Assembly: GCA_964017065.1 (NCBI GenBank)
Contig: OZ024792.1
Location: 3,839,754-3,903,753 of the forward strand
Direction: 5' to 3'
DNA length: 64,000 nucleotides
Source: Haliclona indistincta
Taxonomy: Eukaryota > Porifera > Demospongiae > Haplosclerida > Chalinidae
The number at the start of each line of letters is the position of its first letter. Position 1 is the stretch's first letter. Below, one piece after another: positions 32,624 to 45,952 of this stretch. A program made the translations under genes and the position numbers. The notes under the pieces are model-generated. The model saw nothing but the letters and a program-made list of their open reading frames with translations, searched no databases and was not told the origin of the DNA.

Positions 32624-35275
32624 ATGGAGGGACGTCGACGTGATGGGCTAATTTCTGCTGCGGTGGATACTCTTCCTTTAGGTCCACAGCGACAAGAGGT
32701 TTTGCTGTACCGCCCAGCTGTGGTGACACGAAAAAGCAGTCTTTCCAGCACTCCTCACGCCCCAAGGTAGAGCTAAAAATAGGCATGTGGGATTCTGTAT
32801 CATTTTCATCACAGGCACAAGAAAGAGACTGCATTTATTCGTGCACTTCAACAACGTCCTCGTGCTCAAAATCATCCACAAAAGCAACAGCAACTACATG
32901 TATCTAACAATCTTGACCGACATGATCATTTCAAATCATGGTCAACCTCAATGCTGCCCAATACTACGACCAAGGCAAGTGTTGGTACACATGTCTGTAT
33001 TATAGTTATGTTACGTACAGGGATCAACTATGCCCCGTCAGGCTTGGGCTACTGTTGGTAGTAGTAGTAGTGCTAAAACAGGAGACAAAATTGAGGTTAG
33101 TAAACAACTGAGCTGTGCATCAAGCAATCAAGAATTGTCTAACTACACTACAGGTTCACACAAAACGAGTACGGCCATTCCGCAGAACAGTTAAACCACT
33201 GGCACCTGAAGGGTAAGCATTATGGCATACAACAGGACTCTGTTGATCTCACTATTAATACAGAGTACCTGTGTTAGATTTGAGCTGCTTCAATGAACCA
33301 GATCACTTGATGCCACCAGTGGTAAGGTCCTGTGTAGCATGTCTGTATTATTAGCTTGTATGTCTCTCAGGAGTTGCTCCCTTCATCTCATCGACCACGT
33401 GACACTGTTCGCTCTGACCTAAGGTAACTCTAGTGTAATTTCAATGAGTCAGCATTGTATGACTGCTCTTGTAGTTGGGGCACTGCACAGGTACCTAGTG
33501 TTTTGTCTGTGCGTTCCTTGACTGAGGAAGACAACGAAAGTGTTGCTACTATTTGTGAGGAAAATGTTGACGAGAAAGATGAATCTACTACAAAACAACT
33601 CTCACCACAGAATCATCCACTTCCCCTTCAGGTATTGCTGTATTTTTATGTACTACCCTGTATGTAAAATTAATAACGATCACGTGCAGGTTAGTAAACT
33701 GGACTATATCGAAAACAAGGTACTCTCTCATGAACGAGGAAAATCTGAGGAGAAATTAACCATTAGTAAGGTAAGGTGGATACCTCACACATACCAGTGT
33801 TTTACTACTACTATAGGCACCAATTCAGCCTGGAATGGGAGATCATGGCTTAATACGAAGATTGAGATTTGGCGCTCGGATTCTCTCCCAGTAAGTTTCA
33901 CAATAAAAACTGTCAATTTTTCATTATAATTATGACAGGAATGGCAGAGATGTCCATAGAGAATTATGTGGATTCATGTTTCTTAGTGATGAGTCAATGA
34001 CCATTTATGAGTTCAGACAATTTGGTCAGAGATTGTCTGCTCTACCACTGATTCCCCGAGCAGTGTATCACCACCCAATGAGGAGAAAAAATGGAGAAAA
34101 GTATGAACTGCGTCAAATTAAGAAGGTAAAAGGGATATGGGCCTTAAGGTGATACTAAAACCAATGCTTCAGGGAACTACACTTTTCTTTGATACATCTC
34201 GGCTCACCTCACTACCTGAAAGCCTAATTCAGCGACCATTTCTTGCTGTGCGTATCACTGATGTTGATGAAACAGCCAAATGGAATCTCATGTAAGTATT
34301 CCTGCCTGTATTATAACAGCATAATTTAAGGCATGATCATCACAGGACTGAAGGATTGAAACCAACAGAGTATCAACGTGTAAGAAATTATTTGAGTCAG
34401 TCTCCATCAGAAGAGAGCAAGAGAAACAGTGCCATGTTTCAGACACTACAAGGTTGAACGGTTTTCCTTTCTCTCTGTCTCATGACCACCCATTACTATT
34501 GCACAGGCATGTTACATACTCGGTTACGTGGTCGTGCTTGTAAGACCCTGGTAGGATTGGGACGATTGCTGCGCTCAATGGCAGCAGGAGTGGGGATAGT
34601 ATCAAGAGTTCAACTTCAGCAAGCACTAAGAGCGTTTCACATCAGCCTCACTCCAGAGGTAAGACATTATGTGTGATGATCATCATGACTATTACTGGGT
34701 TTGTAACCAGGACTATTGTCAGTTGTGGAGACTACTATCTGATGATGGTCGTTACACTGATCATGAGATGGACACTAGTGAGTGTAGCAGTGAAACAAGA
34801 GGTGTGTACTGTGATCAGGTGATAGCTGGCTTACTCGGAGAAATGAGTGAGGATAGAAAATTCTTTGTCAGAAAGGTATGTCAGTTTCTCTGCTTGCCTC
34901 ACTAATTATTATTCTTGTAATAGATATTCACCAAACTTGACCCAAGCAAATCTGGCAGTATTCAAATCACTAATATCCATAAGTATTTTATACCTTCTTG
35001 TCATCCTGATGTGCTTGCTGGTAAGATGACACCAGAGGAGGCACATTTCGCTCTACTAGCATGTCTACAACCACCCTCTACTCAGCCATCACTCAGAACA
35101 GAGACCTCCACTGTACCATATGCTGTGAGCGACAATTCTACATCAACATTTAACTATAAATTATTTTCCTGATTTTCCATCACAGGACTTTGACAACTAC
35201 TATGAAGGCGTAAGTATGGAAACTGTTTCCGATCATGACTTTATCCACCTATTACAGCAATGTTGGTCTGTATAG
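32624..35275 (+). CDS. CAPS2: Calcyphosin-2-like EF-hand protein
   Basis: Sixteen exons: 32624-32766, 32815-32974, 33021-33095, 33154-33212, 33264-33321, 33371-33423, 33475-33631, 33690-33770, 33817-33890, 33939-34125, 34173-34291, 34346-34452, 34507-34658, 34711-34875, 34924-35124, 35186-35275, giving 626 aa. The C-terminal 200 residues follow the calcyphosin layout: LRGRACKTLVGLGRLLRS, then FTKLDPSKSGSIQITN, then SCHPDVLAGKMTPEEA, and finally DNYYEGVS and FIHLLQQCW. The best EF loop, DPSKSGSIQITN, ends in Asn rather than Glu, so calcium binding may be weak. The N-terminal two thirds are basic and low-complexity, as in CAPS2; its function is poorly known. The intron after exon 2 uses a GC donor (AAG then GCAAGT, from 32975). 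Confidence 0.75.
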
Positions 35276-35638
35276 CCATTATTACTATTTATTTTTAATA
35301 CTGTTTTATCAAGATCAATTCCTCCTGGCATAAGTAATTGCATGTCTAGTCTAAAGTCTAAAGATGTCTTTTGCTTGCTACAACCTAACTCACAGATCAG
35401 ATTCCCTTGTCAAACCGTGGGCAGAGTTTAAGACAATTTTTTTAGAGAGTAAAGAAAGAAAACAATTTATTGTGATGGGAAATGTGTGCATACAATAAAT
35501 TTTACAATAAAAAAGCACACTAAAATCATAATAGACCTATAGCTATCACTAGTTTAATTGAACACAAACAATGTCAGTCAATAATATTAGTTATGCAATA
35601 CAGCTAATAAGGAGCACCGTGTGCAAAAGTGGGTGAAC
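35276..35638. other. Convergent intergenic region CAPS2-like / PPP6R
   Basis: This is shared 3' flank of the two converging genes. It is AT-rich and contains several AATAAA-like words near 35450-35520. No other feature was seen. Confidence 0.5.
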
Positions 35639-38600
35639 TCATGAGTGAGTGGAGCTTTCTGACATTGCCGCTGTAGCTGCAGCTTCTTTCTCATATTCAA
35701 GGTTTGCTTTGACTGCTGCAGCTCTGAAGGAAATCAAGAGATAAAAATATTGTTACCAAGTATAATGTAGTTCTACCTTGCTAGTTCCACATTTTTATCA
35801 GTGAGTAGTTCTTGTTTTGACAGGTAACTACAATTCATTATACCAATGCTATAGCGCTGTACACACATTGCATGTAACAAACCTGTCAGAAGTGTTTTGT
35901 GTTCTCTCGTTATCAGCTGTGTGTCTCTCAGAATTGTGACTATCAGAACCCTAATAATAGATGCAAAAATCATGGTGCTGGCACAAGGTAATTTAGATTT
36001 TCGAAAACTTTAAACGAACTACTGCATGCCTCGCTCCTCTGTATAACATTAGTTGCTAACGAAACATGTACAGATGCAGATTGTAATAAAAAAACAATTT
36101 CTTGAGCAATCAACAACAACAGTAATGATTTTGCTGTTTACACTACTTGCATGCCTCACAAAATTTATTAACCCTCGGCGCATGCGCAAGGGCTACGGTA
36201 CTTGCTCTGTCATTAACCTTCGGCACATGCGCGAGGGTTACGGTACTTGGTTTGTCATTCGTTCTGTCCATCGAGCTGCAGAGACCATCGCTCACTTCTG
36301 AACTTGGTAAAGGTATGAACAGGCTTAGCATGACAATGGTGACTCGTGGATTTTGCTAAAGTGTTTTCGTTCTCGAGTTATGGCTGGCTCACCTTGACTG
36401 AAGTTTTTTGCCTCTCTGACGACTGCCTAGGTACTTGTGGATTCCATCTAAACTGCAGGACAGCTCTGGGGGTGTGTAGACATCTCAAGAAAAGGCCTAT
36501 CAAAGCCAATGGCTACCTGCACAGTGTTCATGGTCACGCCCACTTGACACACCTTGTTCTTGTTGTCAGCACTTTGCTGATTTTGGTTAGCAGTGCAGTT
36601 TCAATAGCAAGCAGGTTGGCTTTAGCTGCTAAGCTCCTTCTGCAAACCATAACTAAGGAGCTAACTCTACAATGTGCAACACGCCGAGGGTTTTGTGAAA
36701 TCTGTTCATGATAATTGAGGTTGTTCAGCAATAAAACTGTGAGTGGCTTTGTTGAGCATACGGACGAGGCTAATGTAGACCATGCTTATACCATACTTCA
36801 ATGATTCTGACCAATCAGATTGCTCAAAGCGGCTTAAATTTGTACTCTAAGTGCATTATTAAGGCTAATGTCATCATGACTGTGATCATCTTATGCTCAC
36901 AAAGTGATGAATTTGAAGGAAAAGAATCAAAAGATATGTCTGTTTTGTTTCAGATTATTACAACAACAGACAGATCCAACTGTCTACCTATGAGACTGAA
37001 GCAACCAGTGAATTCCTAGCACAAATGACACACAAATGTTTGTACAATAACACAAATTAATGCTTATCATAACATGTACAGTTCACAGAGCAGCTCACTG
37101 ATTGTTTTCCTAATGGTGAAGAGTCAGAGTCTGACTTTGCTGAAGTATTGAATTGAGAGGAAGCTGAGTTACCTTCCTGACTAGTAAAGCTATAGCTACC
37201 TGACCTATAAAATAGACCATTAGATTATGGAGTGAGTACTATAGTAATTCTCACTTTTCTTCATCTGATGAGTTGCCGTCTTCATCATCAGAGGAAGAGT
37301 GAGTGTCTTGTATGTTCATTTGTATCAGAGCATGATCTAATACAATCGCATCTTCATCACTGCCTCCAGACGATAATCGACTGTACAAACACACAATGTG
37401 TCATCAAACAGCTTCATCAAGTGAAGGTCTTACCTGTGACCTGTTGGCTGTACTGGATCATCGTCGTCATCATCTTCATCTTCTCTTACAGATACATAAG
37501 TCACTGTCACTTTACTTGGTGTAGCAGTACTGACTGCCTCACCACTGGATAGACACAAACATTACGCATGTGAAATGAAAAATAGAGGTACTGTTTTAGT
37601 ACACTACCTGTCAGCTGGCTTGCCAAATGTGGTGCTGAATGTAGAGAAGTCTGCCCAATCTTCTTTAGTGTTGTTGGATGATTTCTTGTTCCAGTCGCTA
37701 TCGCTTCCTCTATTGACACCAGAGAGGTCCTCATCGGTTGAAAACTCTGACCGCCATGCTATCATACCTGAGGTGATAAAACATCTATTATCATAACTAC
37801 CACATTTTCAAAGCTTTTCTTGCATTGCTCGCTCTGTTACAGCGGTTTTCCAAGATCTTGCAACTATCAACCGTCAACGGTCGACCATAAACGAGGACTA
37901 CGCATGCGCAACGTGATCTCAAGAGGAATGGATTCAGCTTTTAGAGCTCTTGTGATAGCTAGGCAGCTCAAATCACGGTGGAAGGAAGTAGTAGAGGTCT
38001 GCTTCTAACTTCTCTACGGGAGTACACAGCTGTTATCTTCTCACAAGCAGAGTTACGAACACGCATGCGCTTGGCGGTGCAGTATTGCAAGATCTTGGAT
38101 AACCCCTGTACTTCATGCAAGGGTAAAGCGTAAACCGTAGAGTGTAGACCGTAAAGCGTGGAGCACTAATGCGTTAAAATGTCTTTAGTCTTTGATCATG
38201 CTCCATTGTGTGAATAAATACCAGTGACTTGACACATTAGTGACTGCAAGGTGACGCTTTACACTCAAATCTTCCTTGCAACATGCTTGAAAGAAGTAAT
38301 AAAACCTCTGTAAAACCTACTATACTCACCAATATCACTATCTCCTGATTTTTTCCCTCCTGAGGTTAGTTTGAATCTTCTATCGCTTAATGAGCTTTCT
38401 TCATCATCGCTAGACCCGGTAGTGAACTCTCTTTGTCGACCCTCTTCATCCTCTTCACTACTTACGCTCTGTTGGTCAGGAGTAGCCAAAGACATATCCT
38501 TCTCTACCCATGTACTGGACTCCTGTAGGAACACATCATACTAACACACTACACTGTTCAGGTAATAATAGATTGTCATTGCAACATGTCAACAGCATAA

Positions 38601-41600
38601 GTAGTATAAGTACAAGTTCAGTTACTCGAACCTCTTCGTCACTCTCAGAATCATCGAACGGTTGTATTCTTTCAGTACAAGCTGCCTCAAAACTAGTCAT
38701 GGCTTGTGTGTGCTCTTCATCAGCATCAATCGAACAAGAGATATTAGTAGTGTCTGTGTATGTTGAAGAGAAGGGTACTGTAGCCATACTAAGGTTGTCA
38801 TTGAGGCCAAACTCCTCTACTAGATTACTAGCAAACTTGCAGTCTTGATACTGCTGGAATGCCTGATGAATCAAACAAAAGAATCAAGACATAATGAAAA
38901 CAAGACGAGAGAGACCTTTTCTAGTTCACTATCTGGACCCATATTAAGCTGATCAAAGTCTTCATCGCTGTCTTCAAAACTGGATGTCATAGGTCGGTTA
39001 CCACCCTGTGTGAAGACAGTTGCAACAAACTGTGTATCAATGAGTGAGTAGCTGACAAGATTTGTGCTGTTCCTTTTGTTTATCTCAGCCAGTGGTCCAG
39101 CTGTGAACTCACGCCAGCGCTGAAGTGTATCCTCATCAAGAGCATTTGTCAAGTTGACATCAACAGGTGCTTCTTCTGTTGGCTCCTCCCTTGTCCTGTT
39201 CAACGTGCCTACTGTCCGATTACCAGCTACATTGTTAGCCATTCGTGTAAGGTGACCCATGTACCCTAATCTGCCTTTTCCTTGTGACCTGAAGAATTAT
39301 TCAAATGGATATACCCTCTTGAGTAATATGTTGTGCCTCACATTAGTTGTTCATTATTTTTGGCACCATCCAACAATCTCTGCACAACTTGACATTCTGA
39401 TAGCAACTATAGAAAGAAAAGTTGAATAAATGCAGGGACGAGGGGTAAGTGAGAGCTACTGACGTGATGTCTAAGAGTAACGGATCGTTCAGCCTCTCCA
39501 CTCTCACAGTTAACCTCCACAGCGACATTAGTGCAAGATACCAGAGAGGTTGAAATACACAGCTCCACTTGCATGTGTAGGAAATTATTCCACGGATACT
39601 CAAAAAACATATTCTGAAAAATTATGTCAGATGCTATTTATTAAAAAGTTGACAGATAACTCACCAAAAGGACATCGAGTGTTTTTAGCACTATGATTTT
39701 ACGATGCACACGGGAGTCACCAGTGTGTAAAAATGCCGAGAATAGCTTTACAACCTGTAATCTCATGAAACCAAGAGGAGGGTTGAGACAACCAGCTGTG
39801 GTTAACACTTCAATCTACAAAAATAAAGAAGAAAAACCTGAAACATATTACTGTGTTAGTATTTCACTTCACCTTTGGTTTTCTGAGAAGGAGGTCATGA
39901 AATTTTCCTAATTGTGGTGATACTACAGAGACAATTCTGTCCATTGCCTGCTGTGGGGTGATACAAACACTTTAGTGCAGTTGAAGATAGGAGACAAACC
40001 TGGTGATCAACAGAAGTAGGTTCATCTGGTTGAGATGAAAATGTACGATTGAATGTAGGAGTAAATGCACCTGCAGATCTGAACAAGAGAAAGGCTGGTA
40101 TAGTTATCACTGTAGTTGGCTGTTTTATACCGTCTCTCCAAAAATGTGAGCATAAAATTGATGCCATTGATAATGACACAGTCAGGAGGATCATCACAAG
40201 AGAATATGTTCTTGATGAGATGCTCCAGAGTTTCTTCACTGTAAGAAATACATGACTAACGAAAGCTGTTTTAACAATGCTTACCATTCTAGAGCACTCA
40301 ACAGTGGACTGGGTCCACTGATCTCTCTGGCTATCCTCAACATGTCACACAGTGCCAGACTAGCATTGACACATTGCTATACAAACACTAAATACATAAG
40401 TTAAACCGCATAACAAATCACACCTCTTGACTAGCTGAGGAGTCTATGTAGTTGACTAGTTTCTCCACGATCCCTTCATCTTTGAGCCACTGTAATTTAT
40501 AACAATGGGGCATTAATAAATTATAAACAGTGGTTCTCTCCACTGTGCTGACCTGAGCTAGGTCTAGCCTTAGTTGATCACCATCAGGTCCTGACACCAT
40601 CTGCAGGAGAAGATCCATAAGAGCTGAGGTGCCCAGGTGACAAAGAAACGCATCCAAGAAGCCGCTTCTCCTTTGAATGTACTCCAGTATCACTGATGTA
40701 CGTTGAGAAAGCAGCATAGTCAATACTTTACTGACAAAACTGAGAAAAGTAATGTTAAAAGAATAGTCAAACTAGTAAGTTATTATTGGCACCTTCCCAG
40801 TAAAGGATTGAGTGGTTCCTTGTCGTCTAGAAAGTTCCATAACCTTGCCAGCAGGTCATCAGTAGTGCTGAGCTGCTCCACTATTGAGAACACTTCAGCA
40901 GTAAGTAATTCACATGCTATATGAGGGTATCTAAACACAACAAACGTAATTATTACAACAGTTTAAAATGGAAGAGAACCAATATTACTTGTATTTAGCC
41001 TTCTCATCTGTGCTGTCAGTGGGCTCTTCAGTGACCATTTTCACTAACTGTTCCATATTCTCAGGTCGGACCAGACTATAATACATGTATAACTCATACA
41101 ACACACAATAGTGTGCATACACTTACAATTCAATGAGTTTCTTGTTCTGTGTCTTGCACTCCTGCAACACATCATCCTCGTCTAGTATTTCACTAAGAGT
41201 GCATTCCTATCAACAGCAAACAAGTACACACATCAAAAAATACTAGCTGTGTGTGAAACACAATCATGATGAACAACACAGTCATGATGAATACATACAT
41301 AATTAGAACTGAGTCATTAGACAACAAGTTATGTATACATGTGCACACAGGATCAATGGTATGTGTGTTTATATAATAACCATCACAACACACATGTATT
41401 GTATAAATGTGTCCATTACACATTATATCTATCCTCTGTGGGACCTACCACAACATAATAAATTATGGATTATGTAAGCATGAGTCGATCTTGAGAGTGT
41501 GTGAACCAACTACCACTACCAAATATTAGTAAACAAACAGGTTAAATAGGAGATTAAGACATGTAAGTATATCTCAGGAAGCTAGTTATCAAGAATTATT

Positions 41601-42001
41601 AACCATAATCAATACATGAATGTGTTTCCACTTGGGCTCTTTCAAGCTGTTGAATGATTATTTACAAAGAAGGTAATAATCAGTTAATACATGCACAACA
41701 CAGCTATCTGTGTGCTACTGCTAGGCTGATCAATAGACAGAGTGCAGGTGATCTGATAATGTTGACGTCTATGATTAACGTAGTATAGCAGTATAGAATG
41801 CGTCACTCGGATTAAAGTGCCTGCTGGTAGTTCACTCCACTAACCTATAATCTCTACGAGGTCTGTTAATGGGTCTACGGTGTTTGTGTGTGTGTGTATA
41901 AACACAAGTACACAAACAGACTAACACTACCAAGCACTCACTTCTTTGTCTAGCAAACTGTCGATTGCTGATGGCTGTCGGAAACTTAGTTTCCAGAACA
42001 T
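35639..42001 (-). CDS. PPP6R: Protein phosphatase 6 regulatory subunit (SAPS domain)
   Basis: Twenty-three exons in transcript order: 42001-41942, 41206-41127, 41075-40989, 40930-40793, 40730-40553, 40489-40424, 40376-40285, 40238-40131, 40078-40000, 39950-39873, 39814-39665, 39613-39464, 39406-39342, 39288-38916, 38862-38632, 38522-38330, 37767-37608, 37544-37434, 37380-37255, 37204-37099, 35950-35883, 35827-35777, 35723-35639, giving 944 aa. The start is the conserved MFWKLSF. SAPS landmarks are KYPHIACELLT, HLGTSALMDLLL, LGYMGHLTRMAN, WREFTAGPLAEINKRN and EEFGLNDNLS. An acidic Ser/Asp-rich tail then runs to the end. The subunit scaffolds the PP6 catalytic subunit and ankyrin-repeat partners. 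One gene probably represents the three vertebrate paralogues PPP6R1-3. The intron 37098-35951 is full of repeats. Confidence 0.93.
36157..36697. repeat. Possible non-autonomous element with CACAAAA-CCCTCGGCG ends
   Basis: The left end (36157-36180, with an 8-base insertion) and right end (36682-36697) are inverted copies of CACAAAACCCTCGGCG. They bound about 540 bp inside the long PPP6R intron. Confidence 0.4.
36168..36257. repeat. Two tandem copies of a 45-bp unit
   Basis: Units at 36168-36212 and 36213-36257 share ATTAACC, CATGCGC, GGTACTTG and TTTGTC/TCTGTC words with about seven differences. Each contains a GCATGCGC-type core. Confidence 0.7.
37838..38110. repeat. MITE-like element with 26-bp inverted ends
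   Basis: The ends at 37838-37863 and 38085-38110 are inverted copies with two or so mismatches; the core CCAAGATCTTGCAA is exact. It lies in the PPP6R intron 38329-37768. It shares its left edge with the CCDC6-intron element at 9657-9762 and abuts the next repeat. Confidence 0.65.
38106..38303. repeat. Second copy of the TSG101-intron MITE, reversed
   Basis: The reverse complement matches 15169-15339 over most of its length, with scattered differences and a short insertion near the GAAAGAAGTAATAA end. Confidence 0.7.
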
Positions 42002-42504
42002 GGTGGTAAGATAGCCCAACAAACCAACACAGAAAGACACTACTATACGCACACAGTAGGCGGGAGAGATGAAAAGCACCACCCCTCTCTCCGCCTCCTC
42101 TGAAGGTGAACTACGTCTACTAGACAACAGTTCAGACAGTAGAATCACGGTGCCGACAGCGTATATCAGTGCCAGTTGGGAACACCACACCGCAGCACAG
42201 TAAAGACTGGAAGTTTACTCTTGACAGAACAGGGGATGAACAAACGTGAGAAGTAGTAGAGAAGTGCTGGTAAGCTTTATTGAATACCAGTAGGATAAGT
42301 AGACACAGGATAACAACGACAGCAGCTATCTAGGAAAAAATAGGACAACGAAAGTGAGTTTCAGAAGAGTTTTCTACGTCGACGGAGCCTACTGATAAAT
42401 AATTATCCGCCATGCAATGATTACGTGATGTTCACGTGATCATCAGTATTCGCGGCAAAGTTGAATTTTCATACAAAAAATAACACAATGGCACGACACT
42501 CAAA
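42002..42504. other. Intergenic region TTLL12 / PPP6R
   Basis: It holds the 3' flank of TTLL12 and the 5' UTR and promoter of PPP6R (both -). Bases 42434-42440 contain TCACGTG and a second ACGTGA lies at about 42423. A hydrophobic frame runs into the PPP6R start from upstream, but the family start is MFWK, so I treat it as untranslated. Confidence 0.5.
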
Positions 42505-45500
42505 CTAAAGTAATCTAGTCACTGGCAAGTTAGCATTATGATTTTTTTCATCAATAAACAGACACTCAAACACGTGATCGTAAAACTCTGGATGATACTT
42601 GCAAGCCCGAACACAGTCAGGACAGAAATTGACTTCAAGCACTTTAGGTTGCATAGTTCTACAACCTATAAATGGAAACATGAGAATATCTAAATATAAT
42701 TGTATAACTAACCACAATCATCATTAAGAGAGTCCCATTCAAGCATTAGGTCAACAGCATAGACTGCACGAGACTAGAAAAGAAGAATCATAATCTAACG
42801 GTAAATAAATATTTGCATACTAGCGAGAAGTTTGCGATTCCAGCAGGATATTCCTCAGAACAGGCTGACTGAAACAGCTCTCTCAACATTTGAAATATAG
42901 ACTCTTCTGTGTTTTTCCATGAGTAGTTGGGATACTGCTGCTCGAAAAGAGGAATAAAGTCAACACTCTCAATGTGCCTGAGCTCCGATTCACTTCGATA
43001 ATTCATCACAGTAAAATGCTTATCATAGTCATGAAATGAGTCCAGAGAAAATGGTCTACAAAATGTAAATCGAAACAGACAAGTTATCCGTAAGCAAGTT
43101 GACAGGCTTGTATAGAATGTCTAACCAACAAACTACACAGAGCTGCTCACTTGTTAGCAAATCGTAACCAGAAGATGTTATATGAGTACAATGTGAGTGG
43201 TTGAGTAGATACCAATAGCACCACATAACGAATGTCAAACTTCACCAAGCCAATCTCATCTCTATTAAACAATACTGGATCAGTGATATACTTGCATGCT
43301 ACCTGCAGTAGAAGAAATCAGTGTTTTTAGAGAGGGTGCATCTACCAAAGACTCTAAATAAAAATTTACTCAGGAGAGAAATTTGCCAATTCTAACAGTC
43401 TGCTGATGAAAGTTAAAATTATTTACCGGTACACATACAAATGTGTGCATAGAGGCTAAATTGTTAAAATCTCGTTTTGAGCGTTATGGTGGCAGTCAAA
43501 GACATGTTTTTGGTGCACTTTTTATGGACAGAGGGGGCTTGGTTGAGACTTTGTACTTCCTTTCAACACGTGTCAATCTCAAATTTAATTGTTAATATTT
43601 TCAAACGGTTTTCATCAACAAAGTACATGTACAAGGACCATAATGTCTCAATGAAGCCCCTCCGGACTAACTCTGGCTAACAGCTGTGAACAAATGCAAC
43701 ACACACTCCCGGCTCATGTTTAGATGAAAACCAGCAGTACAGCATGCATGCGTGATATTATATACAGTAAAAAGCAATCAGGTCAAGATTTTGCATGTAA
43801 TACCACAAACTGTTTGCCAAAATTGCTGGTTAATCTTTGTGTATCAAAGCAAAATTTTTTATTCATTCAAACCTTTGTTACCTTTGGGCTGGCCTGACTG
43901 TGTCGGATTATCTTTGTAAGATTGTTAGTGATATGTATGTCCATACCACGACCAAGATTCCATGGTTTGATAATCCACAAGTTATCCTCCTCCCTATTTA
44001 ACCATTCAACATAAATCAATAATGAATAGACAAAATGAAGAGGGAAGGAGTGTTAAACTCGGTTTAGTGAAAATAATGTCCACCTCATGGGTTGCAAACA
44101 CCTTCCTCAAAAGGAAGGTTTTTGCTTGCTGCATAAGATGCTCCTGGCTTAGCGCTCATTTGTTTTAGAGCAAGACTAAGCATGGATGAAATTGCAAGCA
44201 ACGGCAGGCTCTCAATGTGCTAAACATACAACTCTCAACTGGGCAATATTCTAGTGAAGGTGAAATCAGTAATGAACTATATATTTCCCATTTCATAAAC
44301 TCACTGTTCTTTGCGTTGTTTGAAAGAGTGCACAAAATGAGGAAGATCGTAGAAAAGATTGTAGGTCTCTGGTAACCAAACTGGACCAGCAGCAGAGGCT
44401 GTTCTTGTTCGTTTAGCTACATATGCCATCAGATCTTTGTTAGTGAGAAGTCCCTCTCCTGGAAATTGATTAATGTATTTAGATGGGACAAGAGACCTAA
44501 TAAACAAGATATATTAACTGCGACACACCAAGGTGATTCTTACTTGAATGCTTTGAAGTGATCATGCATCCAAATTATATCAGCTTCCTCTTCAGTAGAA
44601 ACAAGCATGAACTTTGGATGCTTCAGGTGCCTTTGCACAATGCCCATATCTGTAAAGACCTTTAAAGGAAATGAAAGAGTGGAAGAAATGTCAGGAAGGA
44701 CACTAGGAAGATCCTCCTGATATTCAGGAGCAGGTTGCTGGGCTGGTAGATCTGTTAGCTGAGACCAGCGTGAATCAGACAGTGGAAGAGAGGATGGTGA
44801 CCAAGGAAGAGCGTGACAAGCTCGTTCCAGTCCTGGTCGAACTCTGCTACTAGGGACACGGTCACGTGTTAGATCATCTGGAGAATTAGAAAGAGGATTA
44901 GATCTAGTAAGCAGACATAAACAGGTACCTCCATACTGAAGGTTATGAAGTGGCCACATCACAGAGTAGGACATCTGAGTGAAAATGTGAAAAAATGGTA
45001 TCATTGCAACAGTAGGCATGTCTGAATGAGCAATTCGAGCACCAAACTCTTCCATGATATACCACACGGGAGTAGGCTGGAGGAAAAATGGAGGTGAATA
45101 TTACTTCATATAATTATCATCCCTAGCTCACAACATTAGTGACAGAATAACTATCACTGTATCTCCACATGGCATCCATAATCCGGCTGACTAATTCTTC
45201 TGATGGTGGAGAGCTGTCCTCTTCAATGTCTGCTGCCTCCTCATTGTCTGTCTCCTCTTCTTCCTCGGTCTCTCCTTCGGACTCACTCTCGCTCTCTTCG
45301 TCTTCATTACTTTCACCAGTGCCATTCTGTGTGGGTAGACCCTCAAGAGAATTGCCAGAATCAGGTGGAGTCGAAGGAGATACGTTTAAATCCATCAGAT
45401 TAGCCATTCGAACAGCAAGACCAGGGACATTAAATAACTGTTCCCTGCACTTGTCAGGCAAAAACGTCCAAGCATGATCAACAAGAAATACACTGTGATC

Positions 45501-45797
45501 AGACCATAAAGTAGATCAAACCCACATGATCCCATGATAATACACTACCTGTTCGGGTCTTCAGAACTAACTCCTTGCTCAGCACATACTCGTACTCGCC
45601 ATCCTTCACGAGACGGACTCATGATAAAAAACTCGCCAGCATCAAATGTCTAGAGCACGCCAGTAACAACACGCTTTCAAATTATTCAGTGTGCCTACCT
45701 CATTGCTTATTTTGCTAAAAAGAGTGTTCCAGAAACGCGCAGGAATTTTTTCAAGTTGTAGCGAATGTATCTCTACCCACTGACTGTACTCGACCAT
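42505..45797 (-). CDS. TTLL12: Tubulin-tyrosine-ligase-like protein 12
   Basis: Eleven exons in transcript order: 45797-45699, 45649-45549, 45492-45132, 45076-44929, 44877-44544, 44496-44305, 43993-43882, 43302-43151, 43055-42821, 42773-42713, 42665-42505, giving 651 aa (human 644). The N-terminal SET-like part has FDAGEFFIMSPSREGWRVR and VFLVDHAWTF. The TTL domain includes VWYIMEEFGARIAHSD, DNLWIIKPWNLGRGMD, KFDIRYVVLL, DYDKHFTVMNY and the ending MQPKVLEVNFCPDC. An acidic insert lies in exon 3. Human TTLL12 influences tubulin detyrosination and histone marks but lacks clear ligase activity. The 51-bp intron 44928-44878 is a multiple of three with no stop. I took the first in-frame ATG; upstream sequence looks non-coding. 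Confidence 0.93.
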
Positions 45798-45952
45798 CTC
45801 GTCAAGACTTGCAGCAGCACGTGGCAACTTAACACGCCCATCAAAATTAATCAAAATAAGAGATAAATACACATGTATAATATGCTGGTATAAAACGACG
45901 ATAAAACTCTGCAAAATCTTAAAAAAATAAAATTCAAACATTTAAAAGTTTG

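Noticed and set aside
41927..42190. Hydrophobic N-terminal extension of PPP6R
   Set aside because: The PPP6R family starts at MFWK; the extra sequence has no homology and lies in the expected 5' UTR.
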